From the NCBI GenBank assembly GCA_007922225.1, contig ML679970.1:40504212-40568211 (forward strand): a DNA stretch of 64,000 nt. The letters run 5' to 3'. Made by a program: the position numbers and the translations under genes. Each line of letters begins with the position of its first letter. Position 1 is the first letter of the stretch. Below, one piece after another: positions 46,021 through 57,810 of this stretch. The notes beneath the pieces are model-generated. The model searched no databases. It had not been told where the DNA came from and saw only the letters and a program-made list of their open reading frames with translations. Source of the stretch: Emydura subglobosa (Eukaryota; Chordata; Testudines; Chelidae).

Positions 46021-46834
46021 CCTGCGCTCAGTAAATACAGCGTCTGCTGACTCACTTTCTCCTCTCCAAGTGCTGGTGCCCCCGTGATTCCCAGTGAAGA
46101 GTTAGGCCCCAGCCCCCCATTCTCCCTGTTGCCCTCCCTCCCCCCCCTTCCCTCTGCCAGGTCCCCGTCACGCTCTCTCTGCCACGGAGAGGTTGCCTCG
46201 TGGAGCTGGCTGCAGGAGCCTTGTGCGTTCCTGGCTCGTTTTCTCCTGGCAGGCAATCGGTCAGCATGAGGCAGGGCAGTTTTAGCTACTGCCCGGCACC
46301 CAGAGGGCAGCTGCAAAATCAACACTGCCCACTTATCCGCGAGCCTGCCATTCCCTCCCAGTTTACCTAGCTCCTCCTAGTCACATAGGAGGCACCCATC
46401 CTTTCACACCACGCCCTAGGCGTCGCAACTTGGCACCCTGCGCAGCCCTTCGCACTCGTGCAAAGCGAGTGTGGACTACCCAGACCTACAGCATGCTATG
46501 TTCCCTTGCACGGCTCTCGGTGACGACACACAACACACCGGACTGGGGGCCGTGGGCTTGATTCGCCAGAGCTTCTCCCCTTCCAGCAAAACCGCAGCTA
46601 CAATCCAGCAGCTTCTCCCTGTGCCGTTTCCATGCCCCAGGGTCCCCGACCCTTCAGCCCCCCCACTGTATTAGCAGCGGGTGGAAAGAGCCTCTGCCCC
46701 GGGGCCCTCCCACATGCAGCGAGTCACTGCCGTCAGCTTGGCTTCTGCCCCAAGACAGAGGACTTGAAGTCTGTAGTGGGGGGGAGGCGATGGCTTCTCT
46801 GAGCCCCTGAGGAGCGTGGGCAGCCAAGCAATTG

Positions 46835-46930
46835 CAGGCTAATTAAACCCACATTAGGCAGATGAAAGGCTTGCTCTCACTTCCTCAATTAAGCAGAAAT
46901 GCAAATCCAAGCGAGCGGTAATTGGAGTCA
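46835..46930. promoter_or_regulatory. Octamer/homeodomain motif island, candidate enhancer
   Basis: GGCTAATTAAACCCACATTA, TCCTCAATTAAGCAGAAATG, CAAATCCAAGCG and GGTAATTGG lie within 95 bp of AT-rich sequence in GC-rich surroundings. ATGCAAAT is a perfect octamer (POU) site, and three TAATT/AATTA cores surround it. No known repeat matches. Function is inferred. Confidence 0.35.
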
Positions 46931-47514
46931 GATGCCGTCATGAAGCAGCACACATTGCCTCTATTGTCGGCGCGCGGAGCACCGCAGGGAAGGCTGCCCG
47001 GGCCCTACTGCTTGGGAAACGGGACAGGCAGCACAGTGGGCAAGGAGCCTGCGGAAGGGAAGATGATGACACAAAGGCCGCTCAGGCCAGGCGCGGGCTG
47101 CGGCAGACCCACCAAGCAGAGTCCCTCCCTTCACATGGCCCGAGTGCCTGGCACAGTCGCCTTACACAATCCACGGCGGGCCAGGCCAGTCAGAGTTTGT
47201 GCCGGGACCCAGGCTGGTTCCAAGCCAGCTGTCTGCCGGCAGGCTCAGTGTAGCCGATCTACATCCCACCATCTACTCCCCAAGATCCCACCCGAGCTGC
47301 CAGCCAGGCTGCAGGATGGAGCTTGCAGAATGTAGGGCTCCTCCCAGCTGGCCCCAGGAGGAAGCAGTCATGCTTCAGCAATGGGGTCCCAGTGCCTACC
47401 CTGTTCAAGACCCCTTCCCCCCATGTCCAGCTCTCTTCCCGCTTGTGGCTCATGTACCCCGGGGCACAAGTCTTTTGACCTGTGCCAGTGCCCAAGGACT
47501 CCTGTCCAGGGCTG

Positions 47515-47610
47515 AAACGCCAGCGTGCCAGGCGCTGTACAAAGAAATACAAAGGCGAGAGTCGTTGCCTAGCAGTGCTAACAAATTAAGGACCGGACAC
47601 AGGGAGCGGT
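47515..47610 (-). mobile_element. MIR/CORE-type SINE tail, antisense
   Basis: CGTGCCAGGCGCTGTACAAA, GAAATACAAAGGCGAGAGTC, GTTGCCTAGCAGTGC match the antisense tail (GTGCTAGGCGCTGTACAAAC, AAGACAGTCCCTGCC). Confidence 0.7.
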
Positions 47611-50600
47611 CTAACGACGGAGAGGACTATGATTAAACAATAACCAGGCGTGGTGGCATAGTGGGTGAATTCACTAGGCAGCTTGCTTCGCAGAGTAAAG
47701 TAGCCCCCATCCCAGGTTCAGCGAGGGGAATGCTCCTTAAAGCAGATCTGTCCCAGAACTACCGTGTGTCAGTCTGTCTGAGAGATAATGGGGGGCAGCT
47801 GCAGGTCAGGACAGAGGTGGGTGGGGTCTGCAGACCACGGCTGTGCAGGGAGCTGCACGCCTCAACTGCGCTGCATTGGCAGAGCTGCAGGCTGGAGGGG
47901 GCCGCAGGCAGTGGTCGTCCCTCTGCCCTGAGGAGGCAGGAGAGCTGAGCCAGGAAAGCAGGGAAGAGGTGTCAGTCACTCTGGCTGTCCCAGACCAGAC
48001 CGAGGAATGGGCTGGTTGCAGGGGGACCCGGGCTAGTGGGCCTCAATGCCTGCAGGGAACGGACTGGGAGCATCCACTGACACGATGCCCCGGGGAGGAG
48101 GTGCCAGGCCTTCCATTAACGCTGCTACCCTACCCGCAGAGCTGAAAGTCACAGGTCAGCGACCCGGGGAGATGAGTCAGCTCACCCAGGCCATGGCCTC
48201 ACGGTTCTACTCCCAGCGAACCGGCCTAGGATCCCTCTGCAGCCAGGCACGCCACAGGTCCGCTCTCCCTCCCCGCAGCCCCGGGGCTCCCTCGGAGAGG
48301 CGATGAAAGGGAGGAGCAGCCGCCAGCAGTGGATGGGCATCGCTGGCCCAGGCCAGGGCTGGGGCACTGCAGACGGGTGTGGTGCTTGACCGCGGCACCT
48401 GGCGAGGGGCGGGGTCTGGACAACGCAGGGGCAGAGATGGGTCTGGGCCAAACAGTGTTCAGTCCCGGGCTGGTCGAGGGCTCCTTGGCACTGGAAACAG
48501 GATCCAAACTATGGGCTTCCTGGTCGCTGGCTGGAATCTAACCCAGGTCTGTAACCGCAGGCAGGTCCCGTCTGTGGGCTGGGCAGTGCCGGGGACTCTC
48601 GGGGCAGCTCGGGTACAAACATAGCTAGCATTGGGTGACTTCGCTGGCAGCTTCAGTGGAGAGGCTGAGGATTGAAGGAGCTGGGGGAGGGTGAGCTGAG
48701 CTTCCCACTCCGCTCTGGGGGGGCCCTTCCAGAACCACCAGGGGGAGTGGAGGGAGCTGGTACCGCTACCGCTGGTGCTCTCTGCCGGGGGATAGCTGGA
48801 GGCCCTCAGGCACCGGGGAAGACATCGTGAAGGCTGAGTTCCCTGCTCCCACTCCAGGCTATTGATCTCCAGCTCCTACCCCCCAGCCCCAGTGAGCGCC
48901 CATGAGGTGCCCCAGCTATTCCCCAACCACCCTGCCCAGAGAGCGCACCTCCCCTTCGAGAGGCTCCCAGAGCCCCTGCCAGTCTCTCCCAGACACCTCC
49001 GAGCACGACCGCTCCATCTCGGAGCACCCAGCGTCCCCCACCCGCCTACCCGCCCCTCCATGGCATCCCAGCCAGTCGTCCAGCCAACTCCAGCCTTTCC
49101 GCACCAAGAGACTGACGCCAACACAAAGAATCTGCTCATCATCCAACGGCTGATTTCATTCACCCCGAGCCCGTCAGCTCACAGCTTCCCCGAGAGAGAG
49201 CAGGCTGGGTGTTTTGCTTGGATTCAGGCCTGACCAGCACAACGGCCAGACCATCACAAGCCTTTCTGATGCGGGGGGGAGAGCTGCCATTCCAGCCCTG
49301 GGCTCCCGCACACAGCTCCGCCATTGCCCCATAATCCTGACCCACCGCAGGGTTCTGGTGGCCAGCGTGTTATCTTGGGCCGAGAGCGTCCCCCGCAGGC
49401 TGGTGCGCGTTAATTAGACACGCTGTCAGCCTGACACGCTGGCACGTGGCAAGCGTACGGCTAGTCTGCAGGCAGGGTGATACTCCAGCTTTGCCCATGC
49501 AGCTGTGAGCACCGGACTGCCTCTCGCTCTTGCTCAGGCCCAGGCAGCTCCGCGGGTCGCTACCACAGCCACTTATTGCAACCTGCCTTCACAGGTTTGC
49601 CCCTCCTATTGTGCTTCAGCCACTTGGCCACCCTGCCACTTGGCATAAGAAAGGATGTCTGGGAAATAGCCGCCAAGAGCAATCTCCGGCTGAGATGAGC
49701 TTAGCCTGGTTCCAGCCAGCTGCCCCAAGGAGGAGGTTCCCTTTGGCTCCACAGATGGGACAGATGGCTATGGACGGGGAGGCTGCTGCTTCAGGGCAAA
49801 TCAAGCCAGCAAGTGGGAAAACTCCACTTCAGCCATGGTCCATCCACTAGCCGGCCGGCGGGCCGAATAGTCCACATCATTCCAGCCGCGCTCCAGTCTC
49901 CTCTCCTCACAGCAAGCTGCGAGTCCATCGGTTTCGGTTTTTCTTGGTTCCTCCTGATTTTGGCGGGGCGGTGTCCAGTTTAAGAGTGCTGTTGGCTCCG
50001 GTCCCGTCGGCACACGGGTCAATGCAGCGTCGTCACCTGGCACCACCCCACTCGATGACCACACAGCATCGAGGTGCTGCAATGCAGCTATGTCACAACC
50101 GCCCTTGGTCATGCAAGAAGCGTGTCTGCAAGAGCAAGTTTTTCCACCGAGGGCGGCCAGGCGGCCAGCCCAACGCAGCTGCGTACTCCAGTGTTGCACT
50201 GTTACTTCACATCTAGGTCCGGCATCTCAATAAAGCTGGGTGAAAGCTCTTCGTCTCCTTTTCCGGGAAAAATGGTACTTTGGACCAAATGAAGGTTTTG
50301 GATTGAAGTGGTTTTGGGGGGGTGTTAAACGAAACGGGGAAGGCGCAAGGGGGTTTCATGTACCAAGGATTTTGCTCACGCTCGATGGGCGGGAGGAGAA
50401 AGCTGGGTGAGGCCAGGGAGGTAGGGAGAGTAGATAACAGGGACGTCTGTTCGGAAATCTCAACAGAAGCCATCAGTGTAGGGAACGGCTCCGCTCCCTC
50501 GCTCTCCACTGCTCAGCCAGCACTCTTCACTTCCCACTCTGCTGAGATCAGGTCTCCAAGAAATCGGAGCCGAGGGTGGGAGGGGGAAGTAGGGGACGTG

Positions 50601-51179
50601 CTAATTGTCAGCATCTGCTCAGCAGCGCCTCAGCTCCAGGGAGGTCTGGGGCATTGGCTGGTGCCAGTCACAATGTACCAAGGCTCCACAGCCCGGCGCA
50701 TCAGGCAGCATGGCACAGGAGCAGCTCCTGCAGGGATGTGAGGAAGGCAGCGTGTGTTGTTCTACCACTGGTCCCCCCTCGGTCCTCCAGTACATGGATG
50801 GAGAGTGAAGGGCCGCGCCAGAGCCTGGAATACAGCACGCATGAGAGCCACGGAGCTCAGCCATTGCATTTCAACCCTCCGTGACAGCTCCCCCGGCAAG
50901 TCCCCTCCTGGCTCGCTGTCCAGCACCCCCAGGCACCTCCCTCCGGACTCACAGGCATCTTGAGCACAGGCTGCCCACCCTGCCAGTTTGCAGAATGATT
51001 TTCGCTGTGTAGAAACGGGACGCTGAGCCACCAACCTCCTTCACTCGGTACCTGTGGTGGGATTTGAACCCAGGTCTCCAGTGGTGAATTTATCCCAGTC
51101 TCCCCATTTGGCGACTTTCCTAGCGTTCGCTGGGAATTTTCCAGCCTAGACCCCGCGTATCACAGCACTTACCTAGAGA
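47611..51179. other. Non-coding span, no gene recognised
   Basis: Contains a TTTTC-type repeat copy at 50225-50350 and a degraded antisense SINE at 51000-51080 (GTGGTGGGATTTGAACCCAG). Large overlapping frames at 48046-49233 have no motif. Confidence 0.5.
50225..50350. repeat. TTTTC/GAAAA-rich dispersed repeat, copy 3
   Basis: TTTTCCGGGAAAAATGGTAC, TTTGGACCAAATGAAGGTTT and TGGATTGAAGTGGTTTTGG resemble the copies at 41030 and 42690. Diverged. Confidence 0.4.
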
Positions 51180-52058
51180 GGATGGTGTGGCAAAGCTCTT
51201 CTTCCTCGGCCATGCTGGGGCCAGCGCTTCCCTCTCGCGGCCGGTCAGAGAACTGCTTCACCCCTTGGCTTTCTTCCACCCTCTAGTGGTGGGGGAGGGT
51301 AATGCAACCGCTCTAAGATGGCCGCACCCTGCTGGGTCCCAGTCCTGTCTCTGGTTCTCACAGGCCCTTGTCTCTTCACTGGGGCTCTTGCCCCTCCAGT
51401 GAATGGCTGGTAGAGGGTGGTGGGGGGCCGGTTCCACCCTCGACTCTAGGCCCAAACCCAGGGACCCTACAAGTAGCAGCCTTGTGCTGTGGCTTCAGGA
51501 AAGCTGCTGGCTTCCCTGGGTTACTGCCCCATGCCCTTGACTTAATGTCTGCACCCTGCTCGGACAGGGGCCGATCCTGGCCTCCTTGCCAGGGGAGGCT
51601 CTTGACCCCTGGCAGCCCCGCTGGGTGTGGTAGTGCCCCACGCAAATGTCCAGTTCGATCTTCCCCTTCTGGCAGGGTCTCTTCCCTCAGGTTTCCAGGC
51701 CTGGGAAAGGTCCTTTGCCCTCTTCGGGCAGGGTTTTCCCTCCCCCCCGTCTTTGTACCTGCAGGGCTCTCTCCTGCCAGCGTTCTGCTCCTTCCTTGTA
51801 ACCGCCTGGTTTCTGACAGCGTCTGACCTGCTCACACCCGCTGGTAGCTCCCCTCACTCCACAACTCCAGCCGCAGCCTTTCTCTGGAGGGGAGGCTTCC
51901 AACAAGTCCTAGGTGGGGCCATGATTGGCTCCAGGTGTGTTAATTAACCTGGAGGAATGCCTGCTCAGCCACCAGGGGAAAAGGGACTTGCTGAGCCTGG
52001 GGCTGGTATATCGGCCTTCTAGCACTCACCAGTAGCCATCTAGTCTGACCCTGTCACA
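51180..52058 (-). mobile_element. LTR-like retroelement block, minus orientation
   Basis: On the minus strand it begins TGTGACAGGGTCAGACTAGA, then TGGCTACTGG, GGTTAATTAACACACCTGGA, GCCAATCATGGCCCC, the opening of a long terminal repeat that I recall as abundant in turtles (TGTGACAGGGTCGGGCCAGA). The far boundary is approximate; a CTCTAGGTAAGTG donor-like word lies at its end. No retroviral frame is attached. The family name is uncertain. Confidence 0.6.
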
Positions 52059-53779
52059 CTGGTTATACTTTTTGGCTTGGTATTGAACTAATTCCCCTTC
52101 CCTTTTTCTATGGGCAGGTGCATTTCCTCTCCATGTCCTGGTTCCAGCAGGACCCGATCTGCAGTACCCCGATACCGCAAGGAGCTTCCAGGCCGGTTCT
52201 GCAGACCCGGATTACTCAGCAAGACATCCCCACGTCCGACTGGTAAGCCCAGCTAACCCAGCCACCAGGCCAGGCTCCAATCTACCCTGCCGAAGTGCGA
52301 CACGAAGGTCACCAGAGCTGTCTCTCTCCCAGCTAGAGTAGTCTGGACCTCAGAAGTTGTGGCAGAGAACAGTGGTGTTTAAATAATGGACTGGATAAAT
52401 ATTTGACCAGGTCGACTCAATAGCTGCCTGCTCCAATACATCTGCGGGATAGAACGGAGGCTGGGACTGGCAGAGTCTACAAGGATGGGGGACCATCACC
52501 CCACCACGCCATGTTAGCCAAATGGCCAAAGGCAAGACTGGTGCTGAGCAAACTTGTTCTTTCGAAGATCTGGCAGTTCCCCGTCTGACCAGACACGGTT
52601 CCAGCCACTCACACGCTAGCCAGATATTAAGTTACAGGCATTACATGACAACACTAAGTGGCTCATCAATTCCCCAGGGCAGAACACTTTCCTATATCAC
52701 TGCTGAATTTGGCCCCCTTTCCTCCACTGTTACCCGGTCTCCCGCTCCCTTTCTCTGCCTCCTTCCCTCTGATCACTCAGTTAGCCCCCCCCTTTCAAAA
52801 TGCCAGTGCCCCCCCTTTCAAAGCAGACAACAACCGGCTCCGTCAGGAACCCCCATCTGCGGTGTGATGCCATTAGCCTGGAGCGTTGCCATCCCAGCAG
52901 GGGAAGGTTTGCATTAGTTTTAGCTCGGAAGGCTGCTACGTTTCCAGATGCTAAACTGTTATTCTTGGTAAGTGTCCTCTGAACTGAAGAACAGCTCTTC
53001 TCCAGGCTGCACCCAGCTAATTAGCCCCGTCTCGAAGACAGGCGTTTATTTAACTAGCAAGCCCAGAAACAAGGACCTGTGGTTTTGGTAACTCATCTGG
53101 CAGCCGGCTGGAAATCCTACCCTCTCTCTGCTTCAGCTGATCCTACTCCTCCTGTCTTCCGGTCTAGCAAGGCAGCCCTTTCCACAGGCCACTCGAATAA
53201 TCCACACGGCACTCAGCTCTGAGCAGAAGCTGGCTACATCGCACGAGTGCACGAGTGCACAGGTGACAATTCATTCCTCCACTCAGTGGCTCATGTCAGG
53301 AGCTGACACCGCAATAGGTTCTTCCTCCGGGGAGGCAAGTATCTCCTTTGGAGGTGGACGGAGAAGCCACCTTTTTGGCCCACAAGAAGAGATTATGCAC
53401 CCACCATTGATCCGCACAGCCCCAACATAGAGAATTAGGGAGGAAATGGCTTCAGCTCCATGGAGAGCATACGAGGGTGATCGTCTGGTGCAAGCATGTA
53501 ACATTACAAAACGGGACAGGGTAGCCAATTGCAGCTGCTGGACAACCAGGCTCCAGGTCAGCAGACACGATGGGCTGAGTCTGATTCAAAGGCCAGGCTC
53601 GCTGGTGTAGCTGCATCTCTGTTAACGCTAAGGGAGCAGAGAGAAGAATTGCACTCTTGTGTTTCACCCACATGTAATTTCTCCTCAGAACTAGAGATGA
53701 GTCCGCTTGGCTCAGACTTTAAAGTACTCGAACGCCAGGTCTAATGTCTGCCCGTGTTTAGATCTGATTGGCTCCCCTC
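52059..53779. other. Non-coding span, no gene recognised
   Basis: 52370-52440 (TTTAAATAATGGACTGGATA, AATATTTGACC) may be a decayed CR1 piece. AT-richer patch at 53005-53060 (AGCTAATTAGCCCC, GTTTATTTAACTAGC). Nothing else recognised. Confidence 0.45.
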
Positions 53780-54183
53780 ACCGCAATCACTAATCAGCAT
53801 TTCTCTGTCTTCCCATCCCCAGTGAGACAGACTCTTACCTCTCGCCATCATTGCCTCAGTTTCCCCTTCAGCCAGCTGGTGTCACCCGGGTGGATTGGTG
53901 AGCTGGGGTTCAGCCCTGCAGAACAACCTCAAACACTTCTTTCCCCTTCAAGGGATAACAAAATAGGTCACCCCTTCCCCAGCCTCCGCAGGGTATTCCA
54001 CCCCATGACACAGGGCCGCTCTCGCTGGAAGCACCCATCTGTGCCTCCTGAATAAGGGGCAGGTGTTAACTGAGGCCTCAGCCTCACCCTGCACCCCTTT
54101 CCAGCCTAGCCACTCTGGAGTCTTTCCCCACCTCTTACCCCCACCCTGCACTCTCCACAACTGACTACACAGGGTGTGCCTTT

Positions 54184-54196
54184 TATACAGCCCCCA
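54184..54196 (-). promoter_or_regulatory. TATA box (CTGTATAAAAGGC on minus strand)
   Basis: A canonical TATAAAAGG lies roughly 35-70 bp downstream of the paired ZNF143-type motifs in minus-strand orientation. Transcription would start near 54155-54165 and run leftwards. Confidence 0.5.
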
Positions 54197-54222
54197 CCTG
54201 ACCTCAGTCACCTGACCCCTGG

Positions 54223-54267
54223 GCTACAATTCCCAGCATCCCTTTGGACTACATTTCCCAGCATTCC
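54223..54267 (-). promoter_or_regulatory. Paired ZNF143/Staf-type motifs
   Basis: The plus strand reads GCTACAATTCCCAGCATCC (54223-54241) and ACTACATTTCCCAGCATTCC (54248-54267), both close to the ACTACA..TCCCAG.ATGC consensus bound by ZNF143/THAP11, spaced 25 bp apart. On the minus strand they lie upstream of the TATA box. Confidence 0.7.
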
Positions 54268-54359
54268 ATCGCCGTAAAGGCCCATGCCCCAGTCATATTT
54301 GGGCTAGCGCGTGTCCGTCACCCCTTTGGTTTTCATAGGGCTCAGCACACTTTGTAACA

Positions 54360-56734
54360 CCTAGCGTTGCTGATAGGAGGGATTTGTGTGTCAGCAGATG
54401 TTCTAACTGGCCTGTTCCTCCTGGCCTCAAATTAACACCCAGGTGTCACACACAACTCAACGCTCAGGTTGGGGGACTGGTGAAAGGAAGCAGCTTCTTT
54501 CATCCCGGAGAGCAGCTGCCAGATGGGCCAAAATATTCCTGGGTCACATCCCTCAGTTTATGACAATCTCCAGAGCTGGGGATGGCTGTGTCCTAGGTGC
54601 CTGTGGCTGGCAGGATGCCATGGCATACAGCCCAGCACCAGCTGGGAAGCCTCTTGCAGCTTCACATCCCAGCCAGGACATCCATTTCTCCTGCTCTATT
54701 TCTCTTCCTGGCTATTAGCCAGGATCAGGTCCTTGGACAACAGGCTGGACCCCCAATACATAACAGATCATCGGCTCCCCCCTTTCCTTCCTGCAGCTGG
54801 GACCCAGAAATTCCAGCTGGAGCAGGCTGGTAGGGTGTGCTGTCCTGGTTGTGCTGGGAGAAGGGGAGGGGAATTCAGACACAGACCACTACCCGTCGCA
54901 TCTCAGCTGACCTCAGTTTCAACCGTTCCCACCGAGCGACTCCGCTGGCTGCTGTGTATTGAGTGGATCGCAACCAGCAGGGCGACAGAGCCTGGGGCGG
55001 CTCTGCTACATTTGCACGCACGCTTAATGGGTGGCTATTAAAGCAGCTTTCCCCTCTGGGAGGGGTCATGCTCTGTTCCCCACACGCGGCACAGTGAGCT
55101 GCCATGCTTTGCCCCACGCCATAGGGTGGGTAGGATTGGCGCTTCGGCTGTCTGCATGTCCATTTGTGTTACCTGGAAGGAGAGGTAATAAAAAGACAGC
55201 AGCAATGCCCCCACTGAATCCCCATGATGCTTTGGGGCCCTAACAGACTCTCCCAGTTGGATGTAGGGGGAGGAGTGCGTGTTTCTTAGCAAAGCTGGGC
55301 GGTTCTTGGGTCCAAATAGCTGTGTCTCTGCCCATGGCTGCTCGGACTCTGCCCCCTGCTTTATGCTAACTGGTTGCTAATGTCTGGGCGACGGCTCTTC
55401 TTTGTACAAGTGCCCAGGGACACACGCAAACAAGCTGCTAAGAAACAACCTGCCCAGGAATTTGGAAGGGTTAGAAATGCTCATGCTTCAGAGCCCACCC
55501 CATCTTGGAGAGGGTCAGGCAGGAGCTTTCCCCTCCTGACTTGCTTGTCCACAACTGCCCACTTCAGGGTATTTGCCTTCTTCCTCTGAAACCACTGGGG
55601 CAGGCCTCCTGCTCTGACCTGGCCTGGTAACTCCTACTGCTTGACCCTTCTGTGAACTAGCCGCCTCTTTAAAAAAGCCTCCCCCAGCCCATCAGGCAGC
55701 AGAAACTGTGCCACGTAACTTGGCCGACCAATCGCAGAGCAAAGAGGCTGCAAACCACCCAGCACCGGATCGTTGCTCCCCAAACCAAGTCTGCTTTGGG
55801 GCGGGGAGGGCAAATCCTGGCTCCGTTAACGTCAATGGCAAAACTCCGGGGGAAGTCACTGAGGCCAGGCTTCCTCCCGTGAGATGCATCAGAGACACTG
55901 ACGGGCGACGTGCGTCAGCGAGTTTATTTGCAGCCATGAACTGGACCCAAGGAAGCCGGCTAGGAAGAGATGCTCACACTGCTCCTGACTCGGCACACAC
56001 ACAGGCAGCAACGCCAGCACGCAGCATTGCTGGAGGGGCTCTGTCCCTGCCAGAGCAGCGGGTGTCTCCCCGGGCAGGAGCAGTGGCGCTCACTGAAGAG
56101 TAAACGTGCAGCAAGACACCATGGGGGAGCCAAGGGCCCAGCCCTGGAGCGAGCCGGGGAGGCTCCTTGTACATCACCACAGTCAGGCACCAGCTGGAGC
56201 TAACCTCCCTCCGACACCAGGGCCCCTAGAGAGATGCCTGGCCAGCCAGCCAGCTCAGGGGGAATGGCTAGTTACACTGCGCCACCTAGTGGGAAGCCAG
56301 TCCCGCTGTTGCCAGAATTTACAGTCTGGGTTTGACCTCTCAAACCCCTGAACGGCTGAGCGGTGTCTCTCTCCAGGGGCAAACAATGGGCAGCTCCCCG
56401 CGGGGAAAGCGCCTGAACTAAAAGCTTCCAGAGGACTGCTGGCAGGGCATATTCCCAGCAGGGGCCTTGCTGTTGACTCACCTCCCCTGGGTCTAGCAGA
56501 GGGAGATGCTGCTGATTGTTAGGACGTGCTCTGGCTTAGCCATGCGCCCGGGCTTTGGTGGAGGAGCGTGGCATGCTTGGTGGGCTGGGGACGGCATTGT
56601 ATGCACACTCCTTCGTTTCAGATCCCGCTACGAGCATCTGCGGAGCAGTGGGACTGGCATGGGTGAGGGTCGAGGCAGCAGACGTGCCACTCATCAGACG
56701 TGGAGGGAGTGCACCACCCAAGGCTTGGCTGGCC
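54360..56734. other. Non-coding span, no gene recognised
   Basis: No repeat family or exon recognised. Overlapping frames at 54523-55041 and 55708-56103 are motif-free. Confidence 0.5.
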
Positions 56735-57005
56735 ACGTTTATGCTACAGCGGCACAGCTGTCGCCCTGTACCTACCGTAGCTGCTTCCTGCTTCAACGGG
56801 GGGGATTTGCCATCGACACAGTTAATCCCCTTCTCCACGCAGTGGTAGCTAGAACAAAGGCAGAATGCTTCTGCTGCCCTAGCAGTGGCTACGCTGAAAG
56901 TTGGGTTGGTCCAACTCTGGCACACAGAGCAGGACATTTTTCACCGCCCTGAGGGATGTAGCCAGGCTGATCTAAGTTTTAGGTATCGCCCAGGCCTACA
57001 CAAAA
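56735..57005. mobile_element. Inverted-repeat (GTCTACAC class) element, diverged
   Basis: CACGTTTATGCTACAGCGGC, ACAGCTGTCGCCCTGTACC, GATTTGCCATCGACACAGTT, CACGCAGTGGTAGCTAGAAC and GTATCGCCCAGGCCTACACA follow, in reverse order, a dispersed turtle element (CAGCGGCGCAGCTG, GTCGACATAGCTAC). Ends are blurred. Confidence 0.55.
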
Positions 57006-57611
57006 GTAGTCATTAGATTATACCCACAGCAGCAAAGGTTACCATGGTGGATATGGCCAGAGCAGTAGCTACTGGCGCTTCTGGGCACTCAAAGGAATCC
57101 AGGAGGCATTTGATCACAATCCAGTGTGCTTTTAGGCATGTTATGCCCCCTGCTAGAGCCCAGGCATGCTACACCCCTGCATGGGAGAGCAGGATGCTGG
57201 GCTCTATGGCCCTTCGTAGCCAAATACTGGAGTGGCCGATTGCCAAGGGAATTGGGTGCGGACAGCAGCTTCTTGGGGCTGGAGAACTTGGGGCCATTCA
57301 GGCGGTGCTGAGACCATTGCCTGTCCTCTGAGAGAGCTCGTCCAGTCCTGAGACTCTGATTAACTCTTCCCTTTCCCCAGGGGAAAACCAAGGGCCCTCT
57401 GACTGCGCAACTATGCCTCAGTGGCCACCAGGTGCTCAGCAGACGTGCTGGGAAGCAAGTGGGGGCAGAAGTGTGCGCCGGGGGCTAACGCAGCACGCCG
57501 CCAGCTCTGGCTACGTGCTTGGGCCTGCGTCCCCCACCACACCTGGCAGAGGCGAGGATTCGCACCACAGGTAAGCTGCTGGCTCGCACCCACACCGTGG
57601 GTGGCTCCCCG

Positions 57612-57810
57612 AGAGGCAGCGTGTCCTAGTGGATAGGGAAATAGGTTGGGGCTGGGCTCTGACGCTGACGTCCCATGTGAACTTACCTCTGTCTTGCTGA
57701 GCTTGTTTACTCTGCCGCGCCTTGTCTCATTAGAGAGCAAGCTCTTTAGGGCAGGGCTGTCTCTCGCCATGGGTACGTACAGCACCTAGCGCACGTACAG
57801 CACCTAGCCT
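57612..57810 (+). mobile_element. MIR/CORE-type SINE, sense, with tandemly duplicated tail
   Basis: GAGAGGCAGCGTGTCCTAGT, GGATAGGG (head), then TTAGAGAGCAAGCTCTTTAG, GGCAGGGCTGTCTCTCGCC, and the tail CGTACAGCACCTAGC present twice in tandem (near 57775 and 57793). Confidence 0.85.

Larger units (their letters stand above)
53780..54359 (-). mobile_element. LTR-like element with complete promoter, minus orientation
   Basis: On the minus strand the block starts TGTTACAAAGTGTGCTGAGC (54359). It carries two copies of ATGCTGGGAA.TGTAG, then GGGGCTGTATAAAAGGCACA (TATA box near 54190), then a GC-rich transcribed-like part ending near GGCAATGATGGCGAGAGGTA. This layout (TG start, enhancer repeats, TATA) fits a retroviral-type LTR, but the 3' boundary and poly(A) signal are not clear. 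It could instead be a host promoter. Confidence 0.5.
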
